Of a stretch of DNA of 64,000 nt, positions 34,264 through 45,844 are shown piece after piece. Below the pieces are notes generated by a model that was not told the DNA's origin, made no database searches, and was given only the letters and a program-made list of their open reading frames with translations. Each line of letters opens with the position of its first letter. Positions within the stretch are counted from its first letter, which is position 1. The DNA is from Mycocentrospora acerina. Lineage: Eukaryota > Ascomycota > Dothideomycetes > Pleosporales. The DNA is taken from positions 1 through 64,000 of the forward strand of contig JAKUHH010000061.1 in NCBI GenBank assembly GCA_022701365.1, read 5' to 3'. The position numbers and the translations under genes are program-made.

Positions 34264-35459
34264 TCAATGCATCTGTACCTCTACCAAACACCTCCTGACT
34301 CCATTGCTCTCCAAACCTTCAAACTCGACCTCGTACGCCACGCACCCTCTTCTTGCACACTCGTCCCTGAACCCATCGACACTCCCACCGACGCCAAAGT
34401 AGACTCTCTTGGCGGCAACCACTGTTTTTCCAGTGCTGACCCTCTTCATCAGCTCGGTAATTGCCTCGGTAAAGGCCGCGAGCGATGCGGGGCTGTATAT
34501 AGTCTCGGAGCCTAGAATAAACGTATTCATTTCAGGGGCTGACGGGATGAGAGAAAGTAATCGTGGTACAGGAGTCCAGGAGCCAGAAACAAGTGTAAGA
34601 ATTGTACCCGTAGATTTTAGGTGGTCCTTAAACGCCTCAAGAAGGGCGGGTGTGAGGTACAAGTCCGCATGCTCCTCGTCGCTACGTAACGGATTGCCAG
34701 TCTCGGGAAATAATTCGCTGTCCCTCTCCTCACCCAGCGTAGCAGCCCATGCCAGGAGAAGGTTGGGTAAGCTGACCAATCTCAAGACTTGAGCATTGTA
34801 ATCTGTCAGTGTAAAGTAGAGGCCTAATTTCTCTCTTGCCGCGTACTGAAAGAGCAGTGCGCTCGGCAGCGCACTCCCACAGCCCATTTCGATGACATGA
34901 TGCACTCTTGTCAGATCATCGAGGTCTTTACGAGGCCCTCGGTCGAGCAGAAATTTGACAAGATCAATGCTGCACTCCCAAGTCTTGTACCCGCCTTCAT
35001 ACACGTTGGTTTGTAGGTCTGAGTCGTCCAGGCCGGACAGCGGGTTGGATACTGTACCATCGTCTTCAGCCATGAGTTGAATGCGAACATCAAAAATTTC
35101 CCGGCGGGGGAGGCGAACGGTTGATCCCTTTGGTGATGTAATGATCATGTTGGTATAAGAGATCTTGTCCGGTAGAGTAGAGAGCTGAGGAGGAGGGTTA
35201 GGGAGAGATGGACAAAGGCATGCGGTGGATTTTTTTTGCAAGGCTGGACTGATGGCATGGAGAAGGCGAATTTCCGAGGACGACTTTGGAGGAAACTTGG
35301 GATAGATGATTTACCTACCATGTCGTTCAGGTCATGTGTCTGGGCATCGATGGGCGGCGGAATATCGCTCCCAGGTACGTCTGGCACTTGTGTCTGCTCA
35401 TCAACATCGCTGACACCTTCTTCAATGTCGTCGCCCGAGAAGCCGAAGCTAAAGGCCAT
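34264..35459 (-). CDS. HPM1: Protein-histidine N-methyltransferase (HPM1/METTL18 family)
   Basis: Exon 1 is 35319-35459 and exon 2 is 34264-35184, with a 134-bp intron between them (GTAGGTAA, branch CCTAAC, CTCAG, phase 0), giving 353 residues. The N-terminus MAFSFGFSGDD matches the start style of yeast Hpm1. Exon 2 shows REIFDVRIQLMAEDD, then TNVYEGGYKTWEC (about 106-118). The SAM-binding motif VIEMGCGSALPS is at about 144-155, a late YSPASL motif follows, and the end is FGVGGSV. Yeast Hpm1 methylates a histidine of ribosomal protein L3; assignment here is by these motifs. Without the intron join exon 2 would start with an unrelated leader, so the spliced form is preferred. Confidence 0.85.
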
Positions 35460-35709
35460 CTTTTTTTAATTGGGATTTGAGTTGATTGTCGGATTGGGAA
35501 GCGCACAGTCAAAGGTGAGGTCATGCAGCGATATTTTGGTGTTGATCGACAATCGATAAGCTATTCCCCTTTTAGCGACTCAACGTCCCACGCGCTCCCG
35601 TTTCCATGCATCGACAACACAACGTCGTGCGAGTACGAGCCGTCACCAATGGCTCGTGTTCTGTTGGACTCGACTGGAACACATGTGACTGTTGACATGT
35701 TTCAAGGTA
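35460..35709. other. Intergenic between bHLH gene and HPM1
   Basis: Carries the 3' flank of the bHLH gene and the promoter of HPM1. Nothing else is seen. Confidence 0.5.
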
Positions 35710-36090
35710 TCAACCAATCTTGTCCCCATCCAGCGCCGCATTCTGCTGCTGCTCCTCCAGCAGGGTCCTTTTCACCTGGGCCTCACAGGCGGCCAGCGTC
35801 TCTTTGGGCAGCTCCCACCCCGTGGTGTCGATGCCCTGCGCCTGTGCATCGGCAATGATTGTCTGGCGCTCCATGATCTTCTCGCGCATGTACTTGATGG
35901 TTGCTTCGAGCACGACGGCTTCGCTGCGCCCTTGGCCCTCCATGCCAGGCGCGATTGCGGCGAGGCGGTCAAAGCCCTCGCGGATGGCCTCGCGTCGCTT
36001 TTGTTCGGATCGTATGTGGTTTTCCTTCTTCTGGGCTTCGGTAAGGCGGGGCCGGTCGGCGGCGTTGGAGGGACTCTGTGAGCTTGCCAT
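35710..36090 (-). CDS. Small INO4-like bHLH transcription factor
   Basis: A 126-residue intronless frame. The basic region and helix 1 are at about 20-48 (QKKENHIRSEQKRREAIREG, with the H-E-R-R DNA-contact pattern). The loop has APGMEGQGRSEA and helix 2 is VVLEATIKYMREKIMER (about 58-75), followed by a helical tail. Size and organisation fit yeast Ino4-type proteins, which pair with Ino2 on phospholipid-gene promoters. In filamentous fungi the targets are less defined, so no symbol is given. Divergent from ync13 across a 960-bp intergenic region. Confidence 0.8.
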   Translation of the reverse strand: MASSQSPSNAADRPRLTEAQKKENHIRSEQKRREAIREGFDRLAAIAPGMEGQGRSEAVVLEATIKYMREKIMERQTIIADAQAQGIDTTGWELPKETLAACEAQVKRTLLEEQQQNAALDGDKIG

Positions 36091-36519
36091 GTCGACGCGC
36101 CGAGTGGTTGCAGTGTGACGGCTAGGCGTGTATGGGATACGAGCACAGTGGGTTGCGTGGACTCGGAAAGGGGGTGGGCGACGATGCTCTCTCAGTTCAG
36201 TGCGGTTCAGTTCAGTGCAATTCAGTTGAATTCATGTCAGTGCAGTTTAGCTCAGCCTAGCGCAGCGTCTTGTTGTGCCGGCAGAGTTCTGGTAACTGTT
36301 TATTTGATGGGGTTGACACGTGCAGGCAGCCTGCGGCTCTTTCAGGCCTGCTCTGCCATGCCCTCGAGCGAGGCAGCACGTGTGGCTGTGGCTGTGGCTG
36401 TGGCTGGGGTTGATACTAGAAGCTGCAAGCATGTGACGATGGGGCGAGGGCCAAGATCTGATGAGTCAGCATCACGAGTAAAGCAATGGGCCAGGGCAAG
36501 GACCAACGCCACACCTGTC

Positions 36520-36850
36520 TGTGCCCCTCGTGCTGGTGCTGGCTGGTGGTCTTGCTGCTGCTCTTGTTGTTGCTGTTTCTCCTGCTACTCCTGTCTCTCC
36601 TACGACTCCTACGACTCCTGCTACTCCTGCTACTCCTGCGACTCCTGTTGCTCTTGTTGCTCTTGTTGCTGCTCTATCCAGCTGTCCGCCCTGCAGCCAC
36701 TCCACCTGCACCTGCACTTCACCAACACCTATACCTGCCCCCATACCTACCCCTGCCACTGCCATTACCACTGCTACTGCCACTACCACTACTACTGCCA
36801 CTACCATCACCTCTGCCTTTGCCTCTGCCTCTACATCTGTCCCCGTGACC
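36520..36850. repeat. CTCCTG/CTACTG low-complexity tract upstream of ync13
   Basis: Units such as CTCCTGCTA and CCACTACCA/CTGCCA alternate, leaving all three plus frames and one minus frame free of stops. A frame continuous with ync13 reaches back to 36115, but its product here is Cys/Ser/Tyr repeats, unlike the conserved protein, so it is treated as promoter/5'UTR. CT-rich tracts are common before fungal transcription starts. Confidence 0.8.
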
Positions 36851-37050
36851 ACGCTTGTTGGCAGCAGCTACACACACACACAGACACACAGCATACAGCG
36901 CCAAGACTGAGAGCCACTGCAGCTCCAGCCCAGCTCACCAAACACCCCCGCCAAACCCCTACGGCGCTGAGCTCATGTGCGTCACGCTCTCCCTCGAGCC
37001 CACGACTGAATAAGCCACTGCTCTCGGCCGTGTCTCACGGCACAGACAGC

Positions 37051-40000
37051 ATGGATTCTGCGCGCAGCAGCCGTCGCCGCATCAACAGCATCCAGACACG
37101 CGATCGCTTGCAGCGACATTCGATCCAGCGGCCCGCGAGCATCCAATCCCAAGATGCATACACTTTTGCCCTCCGTGTCGCCTTCCTCCACTATCTGCTC
37201 CTGCCGCGCCAGAAGCGTGTCCAGCATGTCGCGGCGCCCCCGCCGCCCAAGGCGGTGCAGCGCGCCACGACGGGCGTGACGGACCTTGTCAAGGACTTCT
37301 CCCTCGTTCAAAACTCCAAGAGCATGCGCTTCCCCCATGGCTTCATGGCTGCCCTCGAGAAGCGCCTGACAAAGGTGCTCATGGGCCAGGAGAAGATGCC
37401 CGAGTTCAAGGACGCCACCGTCATTCGCACCTTTGCCGTCTTCCTCAACGAGTTCAAGGACCCCCGCAAGGCGAAGAACCTGGAGAAGAACCGCAACGTC
37501 GAGGAGCTGATTCTCATCTTCTTCTCCAACGCGACAAAAGAACTGCAAAAGGGCAAGCCGCCGGGCGACGACAGCTACAAGCTCATGGTCGACCGCCACG
37601 TCGCCCTGTTCCTCCGCCTGATCAGCGCCATACTCAAGGACCACGACTGGCAGCGCGACAGGCCCGAGCTGAGTCAGCGCCTGGTGACCATGGAGAAGAA
37701 ACTGTTGCTGCACGACCAGGATCTCGCGTCTGAGAATCAGCGCAACGGCGGCCAGGGCGGTTCTACTATTGAAGTTGAGGTCCCGCGAACGTATGAAATC
37801 AAGGACATGCCCTTAGTCTTGGTAGTCCAGCGCATCTTCTCAAGATCCTACTCCGCAGTTCAGGCAGACATTGACCATTTCAAGCCAATCTGGACCGAAA
37901 AAGCTGCACTGCAAGACCTCAAGACGTATCAGGTTCACCTCACACGCATGACCAGGCAGACGTTGAACCGCACTGACTTTGATTCGGATGAGGCTTACGA
38001 GGCATGGAAGTGCCAAGAAAGCCCCGACCTGTCGCAGATGATTCTTGCTTTGATTCACTCCGACCCCAACCTCGCAAAGAGTACATCGACTGGACCAGCA
38101 TCACAATACCGATCCAACGCCTCCGTCGACATGGGAGTTGAGAACGGCCAGCCCGTGGACCTGAGCGGCTTAAACATCAACGCTGATACAGCAGATGACA
38201 CAGCGTCATACGTCTTTATACCTCCAGATCCACGCATGTACTATCGCGCTATTCTCAAGGAGGCCTTAGCCTATGATTTAGCTGATCCAGAGTTTGTCCC
38301 AAGCGATGGAAATAGACTTACGTCAAAGCAATCTGCAGATCTTTTGGCTGAGATTGCACAGCGATGGAGGCTGCCTCCGTCTTCTCGCCACGTGTTGTTT
38401 CTAGATGTTATTCGAGATGGGTACACGAATCAATCCGTCGACCTCGATATGCTTGATGTAGCATTTGCCTTTGTGAAGGAGCCGCCGCAGCCAGACAAAA
38501 AGTCCAACAGAATGAGCCAGTTCCAAATGCAGATTCCTCTTTCCGACCGTTCGAGGTGGACCGTACATGACTACGCCCTGTATCAACAAATTCTAACATC
38601 CATACACGAAATGCTGCTGCGCGAGCTTTTTGAGTTGATGATGTCTGCCTACGATGCAAAAGCGCCCAGTATAGGTCCCATTATGGAAGTATTGGACTCG
38701 CACATCTACAGTGATGATTTGTTTACTGGTACGCCCGAGGACCTGGATCAATTCGGCGAACACCTAAAACAAGCCCTACGACAAAAGGCCGGTGATGTGT
38801 ATCGGGAGCTGCTTGCAAAGCAGATCCCTGATAACAAAGAAGAATGGCAATTTTACCACGTAATCCAACTAGGAAAAGCTATTTCAAAGCTTTGTGAAAA
38901 GATTCAGAAACGATATCGTAAGATGCCACCCATTATGGGCGTTCAACCTTTGCCGTGCCTTATGGAGGAGATGCTTCCAGCCTATGCCGCAGATGCGAGG
39001 GACCTTGTGGCGCGGATTATGGATGTGGCTGAGAGCAAAGAGGAAGATGTCCCTATCGACGATGGATTCGACTTGTATAAAGCAATGGTTGAGATTCGTG
39101 GTATACACAATAGCGCTCTTCCAGGACATAAATTTGCTTTCAACATTGAAGACCTCCTTCAACATTTTGTTTGGAGGTGGATCGAGATATCCGATGCTAA
39201 TCTGATAGCCTGGGTGGATAATGCCTTCAAGGCAGACCAGTTTCAGATTGAGTCTCACAATCCTGTGCCCTCTGATGATGAGCGTCACAGCATGTCCGTT
39301 GTTGACATATTTCGTTCCTTCAACCAAAGCATCGAGCAGATTATGGATTTAAACTGGGATCATGATGTCCAATATGCCAAGTTCATGACGGCAGCTTCAA
39401 AGTCAATTGGAATAGCTCTGGCGAGGTACTGCGACCTTGTGGAGCAGAAGTTCACCAAGGAGATGGATCGAGTGACGCCGGAGCAAGAAGCTGCTGCCCG
39501 ACAGACAACACAAGAAAAGTGGCTCTCTAGGGCGAAGGATCTGTACAATCAGAAAGAAAAGGTTGAACCCTTCCAGTTTTGGCCTGAAGTAAGTTGACGC
39601 TCCTATTTTCCAAACTGCATTACTGATCTCTTAAAGTCTCTTGTTAAACTCAACAACATTGAATTTGCCATGCTACAACTAGACAAGCTCGAGCGCGAGA
39701 TCAACGTTGATGCATGTGCAGAGGTCATCCAGAAGCACGCCCCTCCACCAGCACAACGGTCTCGGAATAACAACTTCGTCTTCACTATCAAGATCATCGA
39801 AGCCGAGGACCTCAAGGCATGTGATCCAAATGGATTTAGCGACCCCTATGTCGTTCTTGGCGACGAATACCAGAAGCGTTTAGCCAAGACCCGTGTCATT
39901 TATCGCAGCTTGAACCCAAGATGGGATGAAACAATTGATATCACTACAAATGGACCGCTGAATATTGTAGCCACAATCTGGGACTGGGATACACTGGGAG

Positions 40001-41215
40001 ATCACGACTGTGTTGGCCGTACGTCGCTCAAGCTGGATCCATCACATTTCCGTGACTACATGCCTCGCGAGTACTGGTTAGACCTTGATACACAGGGTCG
40101 CTTGCTTTTGCGTGTCAGCATGGAGGGTGAGCGAGATGACATCCAGTTTTACTTTGGAAAGTCATTCAGGACGCTTAAGAGGACTGAACGGGACATGACA
40201 AGGCAGATTACAGACAAGGTATGAGAATCCATCTATTGTTCGTTTCGTTCGTGCTAATTTGTATAGCTCTCCACCTTCATTAGCAACACACTCTCGAGAC
40301 AGACCTTAAGCCGATTGCTCAATCGCGGTTATTCGGTTGCCTCTGTAACAAGTTACTTCAAAGCAACCCGTCCTCAGTCTGTAATGCAAGGAAACATCAC
40401 ACAAGAGGCAACCGAAGCCCTAGCACCCCTATTCGATTACTTTGACGAGAACTTTGCCATTATGAAGCAGACGTTGACCGATGCTGCCATGATCATGGTC
40501 ATGACACGACTGTGGAAGGAGGCTTTATCGACAATAGAATCATTGCTTGTGCCACCGCTGTCGGATAAGCTATCCCAACAGAAACCTCTTTCACAGCAAG
40601 AACTTGACATTGTTTTCAAATGGCTCAAACTTCTTTTTGACTTTTTCCACGCTGCAGATGAGGACGGGAATGTTGAAGGTGTTCCCATGGACGTTCTCAA
40701 ATCGTCCAAATATCACGAACTTCAAAATCTTAACTTCTTCTACTTTGAACCCACAGAAGAACTCATACGCACCTCGGAAACCATGGCAGCTGCTAGTACG
40801 CGTCGGCAACAGGAAGAAGCTGCGCGTCTTAATCGGCAGTCTGCCCCATCATCTCTGGGCCATCAGTTTGGTGGTGCGGCAGGACTAGTAGGAATGCCGA
40901 CCAGAAAGCACAAGACCATTATGCTGAGCAGAAACTTGGGTACGATGAAGAAGGCGAAAGAGGAAAAGAGGAAGGAGGCGCAGGCGGAGCCCAACGACGA
41001 TATGATACTCCGGATATTGCGCATGAGGCCAGATGCGGAGAGGTATCTCAAGGACAGAAGCAGGCAAAAGGTATGCTTCTACTCCTTGCCATTAATGGAA
41101 CCAGCACTAACCAACTGCACAGGAGAGGCTCGCTGCTGCACAGGCTGCGGAAATGATTGTACGCCAAAGCCTCAATGCTGGAGGTGGACGCATGACTGGG
41201 GGTCCACGACGGTAG
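37051..41215 (+). CDS. ync13: Munc13/UNC-13-like MUN and C2 domain protein (Ync13 family)
   Basis: Exons 37051-39588, 39637-40218, 40267-41070 and 41123-41215. The introns of 48, 48 and 52 bp have GTAAGT/GTATGA/GTATGC donors and TACTGAT/GCTAAT/ACTAAC branch sites, all phase 0, giving 1338 residues. N-terminal and middle regions resemble the DUF810/MUN architecture. A C2 domain follows at about 893-1000 (DLKACDPNGFSDPYVVLGD and WDWDTLGDHD carry the calcium-loop Asp residues), then an MHD2-like helical region at about 1065-1200 and a basic tail. S. pombe Ync13 acts at the plasma membrane in cytokinesis and vesicle traffic; that role is inferred here. The start MDSARSSRRRINS is chosen because the upstream open frame is low-complexity. 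Confidence 0.88.
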
Positions 41216-41933
41216 GATGATTATTCGAGCGGTTGGAGTTGAAGCGTTGTTCCTTTTGATTCTGATACCTCTTCTTCCCTATCTATCACTTTCCAGATTT
41301 CAGCGAGAGTATGTGGCGTTTGGTTGGCTTTGGGCAACACTAGGTGGCGGGTTCACACTAGGTGGCGGGTTCACACTAGGTGGCGGGATCGCAAGAGTAT
41401 CAATGTATGGGCGTTGGTACCGGAATAATGAGGAGGATCAGACTGAGCAATGAACAATGTAATGAATACGTCTTTGGGGTAGAGCGTTGTGTCCAATATT
41501 TTGTACAAAGGGACGGTAGGTACAATAGGTGTGACGAATGAATTGCTGTCTCACGCAGCACTACGACGAATGGACTCTTTTCTTCCCCTCAGACACCTTG
41601 TCCACACGGGGTTTGGTGAGTCCTGTACTATCATCGATCCATGAAGGTGACGGAAAATATCCAGGTCCGACTATGGGGATACTCGGAAGTGTGGCGACAG
41701 ATACCACGACGAGCCAACAAGCCTCAAAGACATCACAGCTCAATGTCCGAAGAATGAGGGCGATGGAAAATTCTGCCATGTACGAACGATGATGCAAAGG
41801 GTATCTAAACTTGCAGAGACCCAAGTTCAAATGATAGCCAATTAGACAAAAAACAATAGTGATGAATGGCTGACAAGAAAAAGTCAAACAAGCAATCCTT
41901 CAAGTGTCAACCCTTGTCAAAGTAACAATACAA
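41216..41933. other. Convergent intergenic with 18-bp direct repeats
   Basis: At 41338-41390 an 18-bp unit (CTAGGTGGCGGGTTCACA) occurs almost three times. Otherwise this is 3' flanking sequence of ync13 and the next gene; no gene was recognised. Confidence 0.6.
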
Positions 41934-43664
41934 TTAATTTGCTCTGATATTGACTATCGGAGCCTTTCTACCTGGTAATTCTCTCATCCTTTCCTCATCG
42001 TCTCCACCCCTGATCATCCTGCGATATGTTTCTCCCTCCACTCTCATCGACTCTGCCCTGGCGACTTGCAGCCGGTCCACAGCCCTCGCGACCACATCCA
42101 AGTGATATGTCAAGGGAACTTCGTCTCTCCAACCCAAAACCTCGGGAGCTGCAACGCCCTCCCTGAGGTGCTCCAATTGGGCCTGGATCTCTTGAAGCTT
42201 GAGCAGTGACTGACTGACGTGTTTGAGTGCTTTGCGGCGGTACCCAGCGACATCACGCAACAGTTGTAGGTTAGACTTGTTTGCGCGGACAGAAGCCGAG
42301 TTCCCTCCAAGCTTTGTCCATAAGGAGGAAAGTAGTTCGTCTTGATTTTGGGTTATGGTTGTGTCATCATTGATGGCAATTTGATAAATCGTGTCAAGTC
42401 GCTCATCCAAATTATGTAGTATCATCATGAGAGCCTGCGCATTTTCAATCAAGCGCGTAATTTCGTCTTTGTTCTTGCCCACGTGTAGCAAGTACTGTTC
42501 AAAAATCTTCTGCTGCAGCGTCAAGGGCGGTGTAGTAAAGACGGCGGTCAGAGAGCCAATCGCACGACGTACGGCTCCAGTGCTTGCATCGTGCTCTGAT
42601 ATGCCAGACAAAACGGCCATGGTCCAGGTGTTTGTTGCGATGATGCGATCCATGGTGGCTCCGACACGCGAGTTGTAACGTGAGAGGTCCTTGACAGCCT
42701 CATTTGCTGTAAGAACAAAATTCTCAAATTCCACGTCAAGTTGGCTGCGTGATGGCAGGCGAGAGTGGCGGACTAGCGTTCGTAAATCTCTTATAGCGAT
42801 TTCCGAATCTTTAATAGTCGCCGGGAGAGAGGCGGCATCTTTGGATGCATCGAGAATGTCCTCGAAGCGGGATTGCACGTTGGTGAGTTCTTCAAAGTCT
42901 GCACGTTGGCCTTGCTGTGGGGTAAGATTGCAAAATGGAAGAATGTATGAGGTGCCCGGAATGAGGCAGACGGGCGTTAGAGCGTTTGAGAGTGTAGAGT
43001 AGATGAATGTAGACGCTACTTGGAGGGCTAGGTAGATGATGCCGAGCCCCAAGACGACACCAAGAACTGGCTTGACGAAGTGACGCATGGCGTAGGAGAA
43101 GACATCCAATGTGTATGCTGCGAGGGGAAGGGCAATATTTTGGTAGAAGACATTGACATAGTACCACGGGCCAAGGTCGTTTTGGTCGTTTGACGGCCCA
43201 CTTGTTGTCCCTTCACCAGATGTTCGGGGCTTAACGCTACCTGGGCTGCGTGGGGAGATGTTTTGCAACTTTCTGCTCCTTAGTTGAGACTTGTGTACCG
43301 CAGGCGAATCAGACGCTTTGCCGGTAGAATCGGTGAGTGAAGGCATGATGAATCTTGGCTCTCTGCGCTCTAGACTTGGCAGAGACCGTGTTAGTTGTTT
43401 CGAGGACTGCGAGCTGCTTTGAAGCGGCTGCGATGGACGGAGAGAGCTTTTTCTGGGCTGTGTGTCGGCAGACGCGGGTCGAGATTTTGGGGTAGCCTGA
43501 GCGGCAGTGTGAAGAAATTCAATGTCTGAATGGTCGAGGTCGAGGTCGACTTCACTGGCCTGGTCGCTTGCGGAGTGGACAGATGCGGCGTCTGACGAGC
43601 AATAGTCTGCGTCGCTCCAAGTACCGTCCAAGGTGGTGTTGGAGCTGCGCGAACCGGGGTTCAT
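41934..43664 (-). CDS. Conserved-looking fungal membrane protein with coiled coils
   Basis: 576 residues from the ATG at 43664 (MNPGSRSSNTTLDGTW). The frame opens 28 codons earlier, but that leader is not convincing. The first 175 residues are Ser/Pro-rich and disordered, with acidic SEVDLDLDHSDIEF. One strong membrane helix lies at about 200-222 (PVLGVVLGLGIIYLALQVA). A short Cys-containing loop (TPVCLIPGTSYILPFCNL) follows, then about 300 residues of helical, coiled-coil-like sequence with a basic end (GRKAPIVNIRAN). I do not recognise the family. A single-pass protein with a large helical domain on one side is inferred. Divergent from MST1. Confidence 0.7.
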   Translation of the reverse strand: MNPGSRSSNTTLDGTWSDADYCSSDAASVHSASDQASEVDLDLDHSDIEFLHTAAQATPKSRPASADTQPRKSSLRPSQPLQSSSQSSKQLTRSLPSLERREPRFIMPSLTDSTGKASDSPAVHKSQLRSRKLQNISPRSPGSVKPRTSGEGTTSGPSNDQNDLGPWYYVNVFYQNIALPLAAYTLDVFSYAMRHFVKPVLGVVLGLGIIYLALQVASTFIYSTLSNALTPVCLIPGTSYILPFCNLTPQQGQRADFEELTNVQSRFEDILDASKDAASLPATIKDSEIAIRDLRTLVRHSRLPSRSQLDVEFENFVLTANEAVKDLSRYNSRVGATMDRIIATNTWTMAVLSGISEHDASTGAVRRAIGSLTAVFTTPPLTLQQKIFEQYLLHVGKNKDEITRLIENAQALMMILHNLDERLDTIYQIAINDDTTITQNQDELLSSLWTKLGGNSASVRANKSNLQLLRDVAGYRRKALKHVSQSLLKLQEIQAQLEHLREGVAAPEVLGWRDEVPLTYHLDVVARAVDRLQVARAESMRVEGETYRRMIRGGDDEERMRELPGRKAPIVNIRAN

Positions 43665-43909
43665 GGTCGTGGTGGGAAGATTAAAGGCAATTATGACGTA
43701 ATGGGATGGCAGAGACTGTGGAAGCGGCTGAAAAGAGCAGAATGTCACGGATACAGAGGACGCCAGGGGACAACAGGACTGCTCCAGAGATGCTCCGTAG
43801 AGGCTCCAGCGGACAAGATTCTCGAGGATGGAACGTGGCGCGCCTCTCGTGATTTCGAGGCGTGACGTGGGCTAGGCATGAGGTGGGATGGACAGCGAAT
43901 GACAACAAG

Positions 43910-44055
43910 GCCACGAGGTGTGTGTATATATCTGTGTGTGTATGCGTGTGTATATCTGTGTATATATCTGGGTGTGTATATATTGGTGTATATATAAATA
44001 TGTATATGTATATATGTATGTGTTGTGTATATATACGCATATGTATGTGCAGCAC
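43910..44055. repeat. TG/TA microsatellite in the MST1 promoter
   Basis: Alternating TGTGTGTATA and TATATATG units over about 140 bp in the 5' region of the ThrRS gene, also within the divergent promoter of the membrane-protein gene. The frame through it (Tyr/Ile/Cys/Val) is not considered coding. Confidence 0.85.
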
Positions 44056-44188
44056 CAACACGACCGTGACGCGGGGCTGTGGCGAGCCCGTCGACGCGCA
44101 GAGTGCCAAGGCGCCAAGAGAGCCAGGGCGGAAGGAACGCCTCGTCCTTTGCGAGCAGAGGCCTCATGGCAGGGCCCGCACCTTCTCC

Positions 44189-45844
44189 ATGTTGCGACCA
44201 CTCCAGATCCTGGGAAGGCGCGTTGGCGGGCGACGTGCCCTCCCGCTTCCACTTGGGCAGGTGCGGGCGGCAAGTGCGTCTGTGAGGGGCTGCTCATGTT
44301 CTGGCCCTCCGTCTCAGTCTCATTCTCAGTCTCCCTCTCCCTCTTCCTCGTCCTCTTCCTCTTCCTCGTCCTCTCCCTCTTCCTCTCCCGCTTCCTCTCC
44401 CTCTCCCTCTCCCCCTGCCCCCCACGTGACTGCAGCCGTGCCTGACCACCGCACCCTCGCCAACACACACGCCCTCTTCACCACGTCGCCCTACAGCCCC
44501 GGCTCGCCGCTGCTCCTGCCCAACGGCGCGTACGTCTTCCACAAGCTGCAGGCGTTCCTGCGCGCGCAGTACCCGCAGTTTGGCTTCGACGAGGTGCTCA
44601 CGCCGACCATCTACAAGAAGGCGCTGTGGCAGCAGTCGGGCCACTGGGACAATTATGCCGACGACATGTTCAGCGTGCACGGGCGCGGCGGCGGCGACGA
44701 CAGCAACGACGAGTTTGGGCTGAAGCCGATGAACTGCCCCGGCCACTGCCTCCTCTTCGCCAATGACGTCAAGAGCTACCGCGACCTGCCAGTGCGCCTC
44801 GCCGACTTCAGCGCCCTGCACCGCAACGAGATCTCGGGCGCCCTCAGCGGCCTGACGCGCGTGCGCCGCTTCCACCAGGACGACGCGCACATCTTCTGCC
44901 GCCCCGACCAGATCCTCGCCGAGATTGAGCAGACGCTCAAGTTTGTCGCCATGGTCTACGGCACCTTTGGCCTGGGCCCCTACAAGCTGCTCCTGTCGAC
45001 GCGGCCCACGGACAGCTTCATCGGCACCGTCGCCGAGTGGGACCAGGCCGAGCGCCAGCTGGCCACTGCCCTCGACAACACGGGCAGCCAGTGGGCGCTC
45101 AACCCCGGCGACGGCGCCTTCTACGGCCCCAAGATCGACATCATCCTCAAGGACGCCCACGGCAAGGAGCACCAGACGGCCACGATCCAGCTCGACTTCC
45201 AGCTCCCGCAACGCTTCGGCCTGCAATACCAAGCCTCGCCCGACGAGATGCACGCAGGCTCTCGCGCCACCATGGACGCTGGCCTCGACCCCCAGTACCG
45301 CCGACCCGTCATTGTGCACCGCGCCATCTACGGCTCCATCGAACGCTTCATGGCCTTGCTGATTGAACACTACGCGGGAAAATATCCCTTTTGGCTTTCG
45401 CCTCGTCCAGCCATTGTGCTCTCGCTCAACTCTGATCCAAAAACCCTCGATTATGTGGCACGCGTCCAAGCCGAGTTGTCTGGTATCACGCCACGCGCCC
45501 AATCGGGGCTGCCCCCTTCCTCAGATCCACAGCCTCTGCCGCTGTCGACAATCCACCTCCCTGTTGACGTCGACACAAGTCCCCGTTCGCTCGGGAAGAA
45601 GATTGCCGAGGCCAAGGCGAACAAATACAATCACATTATTGTCGTAGGTGGCAGAGAAGCAGAGAGTGAAGGAGTCAGTTTGCAGATCAGCAACCAGCCT
45701 CGCATGGACTCGACCTTGGGTGTTCTAGATGCGATTAGGGGGGAAGCTACGACATCCAAGAACCAAAAAGCATCAACTAGTTACAACATGAGTCTCGGGG
45801 ATGCTAGGAAATACTTTGAAGCACTCGCAAACTCATACTTGTGA
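44189..45844 (+). CDS. MST1: Mitochondrial threonyl-tRNA synthetase
   Basis: 551 residues, intronless. The start MLRPLQILGRRVGGRRALPL gives an Arg-rich mitochondrial presequence; the frame is open further upstream through a TG repeat, which is rejected. A Ser/Pro run (about 48-90) separates it from the class II core. Seen in the core: YPQFGFDEVLTPTIYKKALW (motif 1 region), MNCPGHCLLF (zinc Cys), LTRVRRFHQDDAHIFC (motif 2), GAFYGPKIDI, and HRAIYGSIERFMALLIEH (motif 3). The C-terminal third has the anticodon-binding fold (IHLPVDVDTSPRSLGKKIAE...HIIVVGGREAE). There are no N-terminal TGS/editing domains, as expected for the mitochondrial enzyme. Confidence 0.93.
   Translation: MLRPLQILGRRVGGRRALPLPLGQVRAASASVRGCSCSGPPSQSHSQSPSPSSSSSSSSSSSPSSSPASSPSPSPPAPHVTAAVPDHRTLANTHALFTTSPYSPGSPLLLPNGAYVFHKLQAFLRAQYPQFGFDEVLTPTIYKKALWQQSGHWDNYADDMFSVHGRGGGDDSNDEFGLKPMNCPGHCLLFANDVKSYRDLPVRLADFSALHRNEISGALSGLTRVRRFHQDDAHIFCRPDQILAEIEQTLKFVAMVYGTFGLGPYKLLLSTRPTDSFIGTVAEWDQAERQLATALDNTGSQWALNPGDGAFYGPKIDIILKDAHGKEHQTATIQLDFQLPQRFGLQYQASPDEMHAGSRATMDAGLDPQYRRPVIVHRAIYGSIERFMALLIEHYAGKYPFWLSPRPAIVLSLNSDPKTLDYVARVQAELSGITPRAQSGLPPSSDPQPLPLSTIHLPVDVDTSPRSLGKKIAEAKANKYNHIIVVGGREAESEGVSLQISNQPRMDSTLGVLDAIRGEATTSKNQKASTSYNMSLGDARKYFEALANSYL

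Noticed and set aside
36472..36910. Pro/Ala/Thr- and Leu-repeat proteins in the tract upstream of ync13
   Set aside because: A stop-poor simple repeat is open in four frames; no conserved features.
44294..45502. 402-codon minus-strand frame opposite mitochondrial ThrRS
   Set aside because: High-GC third positions leave the antisense open; the plus strand has all class II synthetase motifs.
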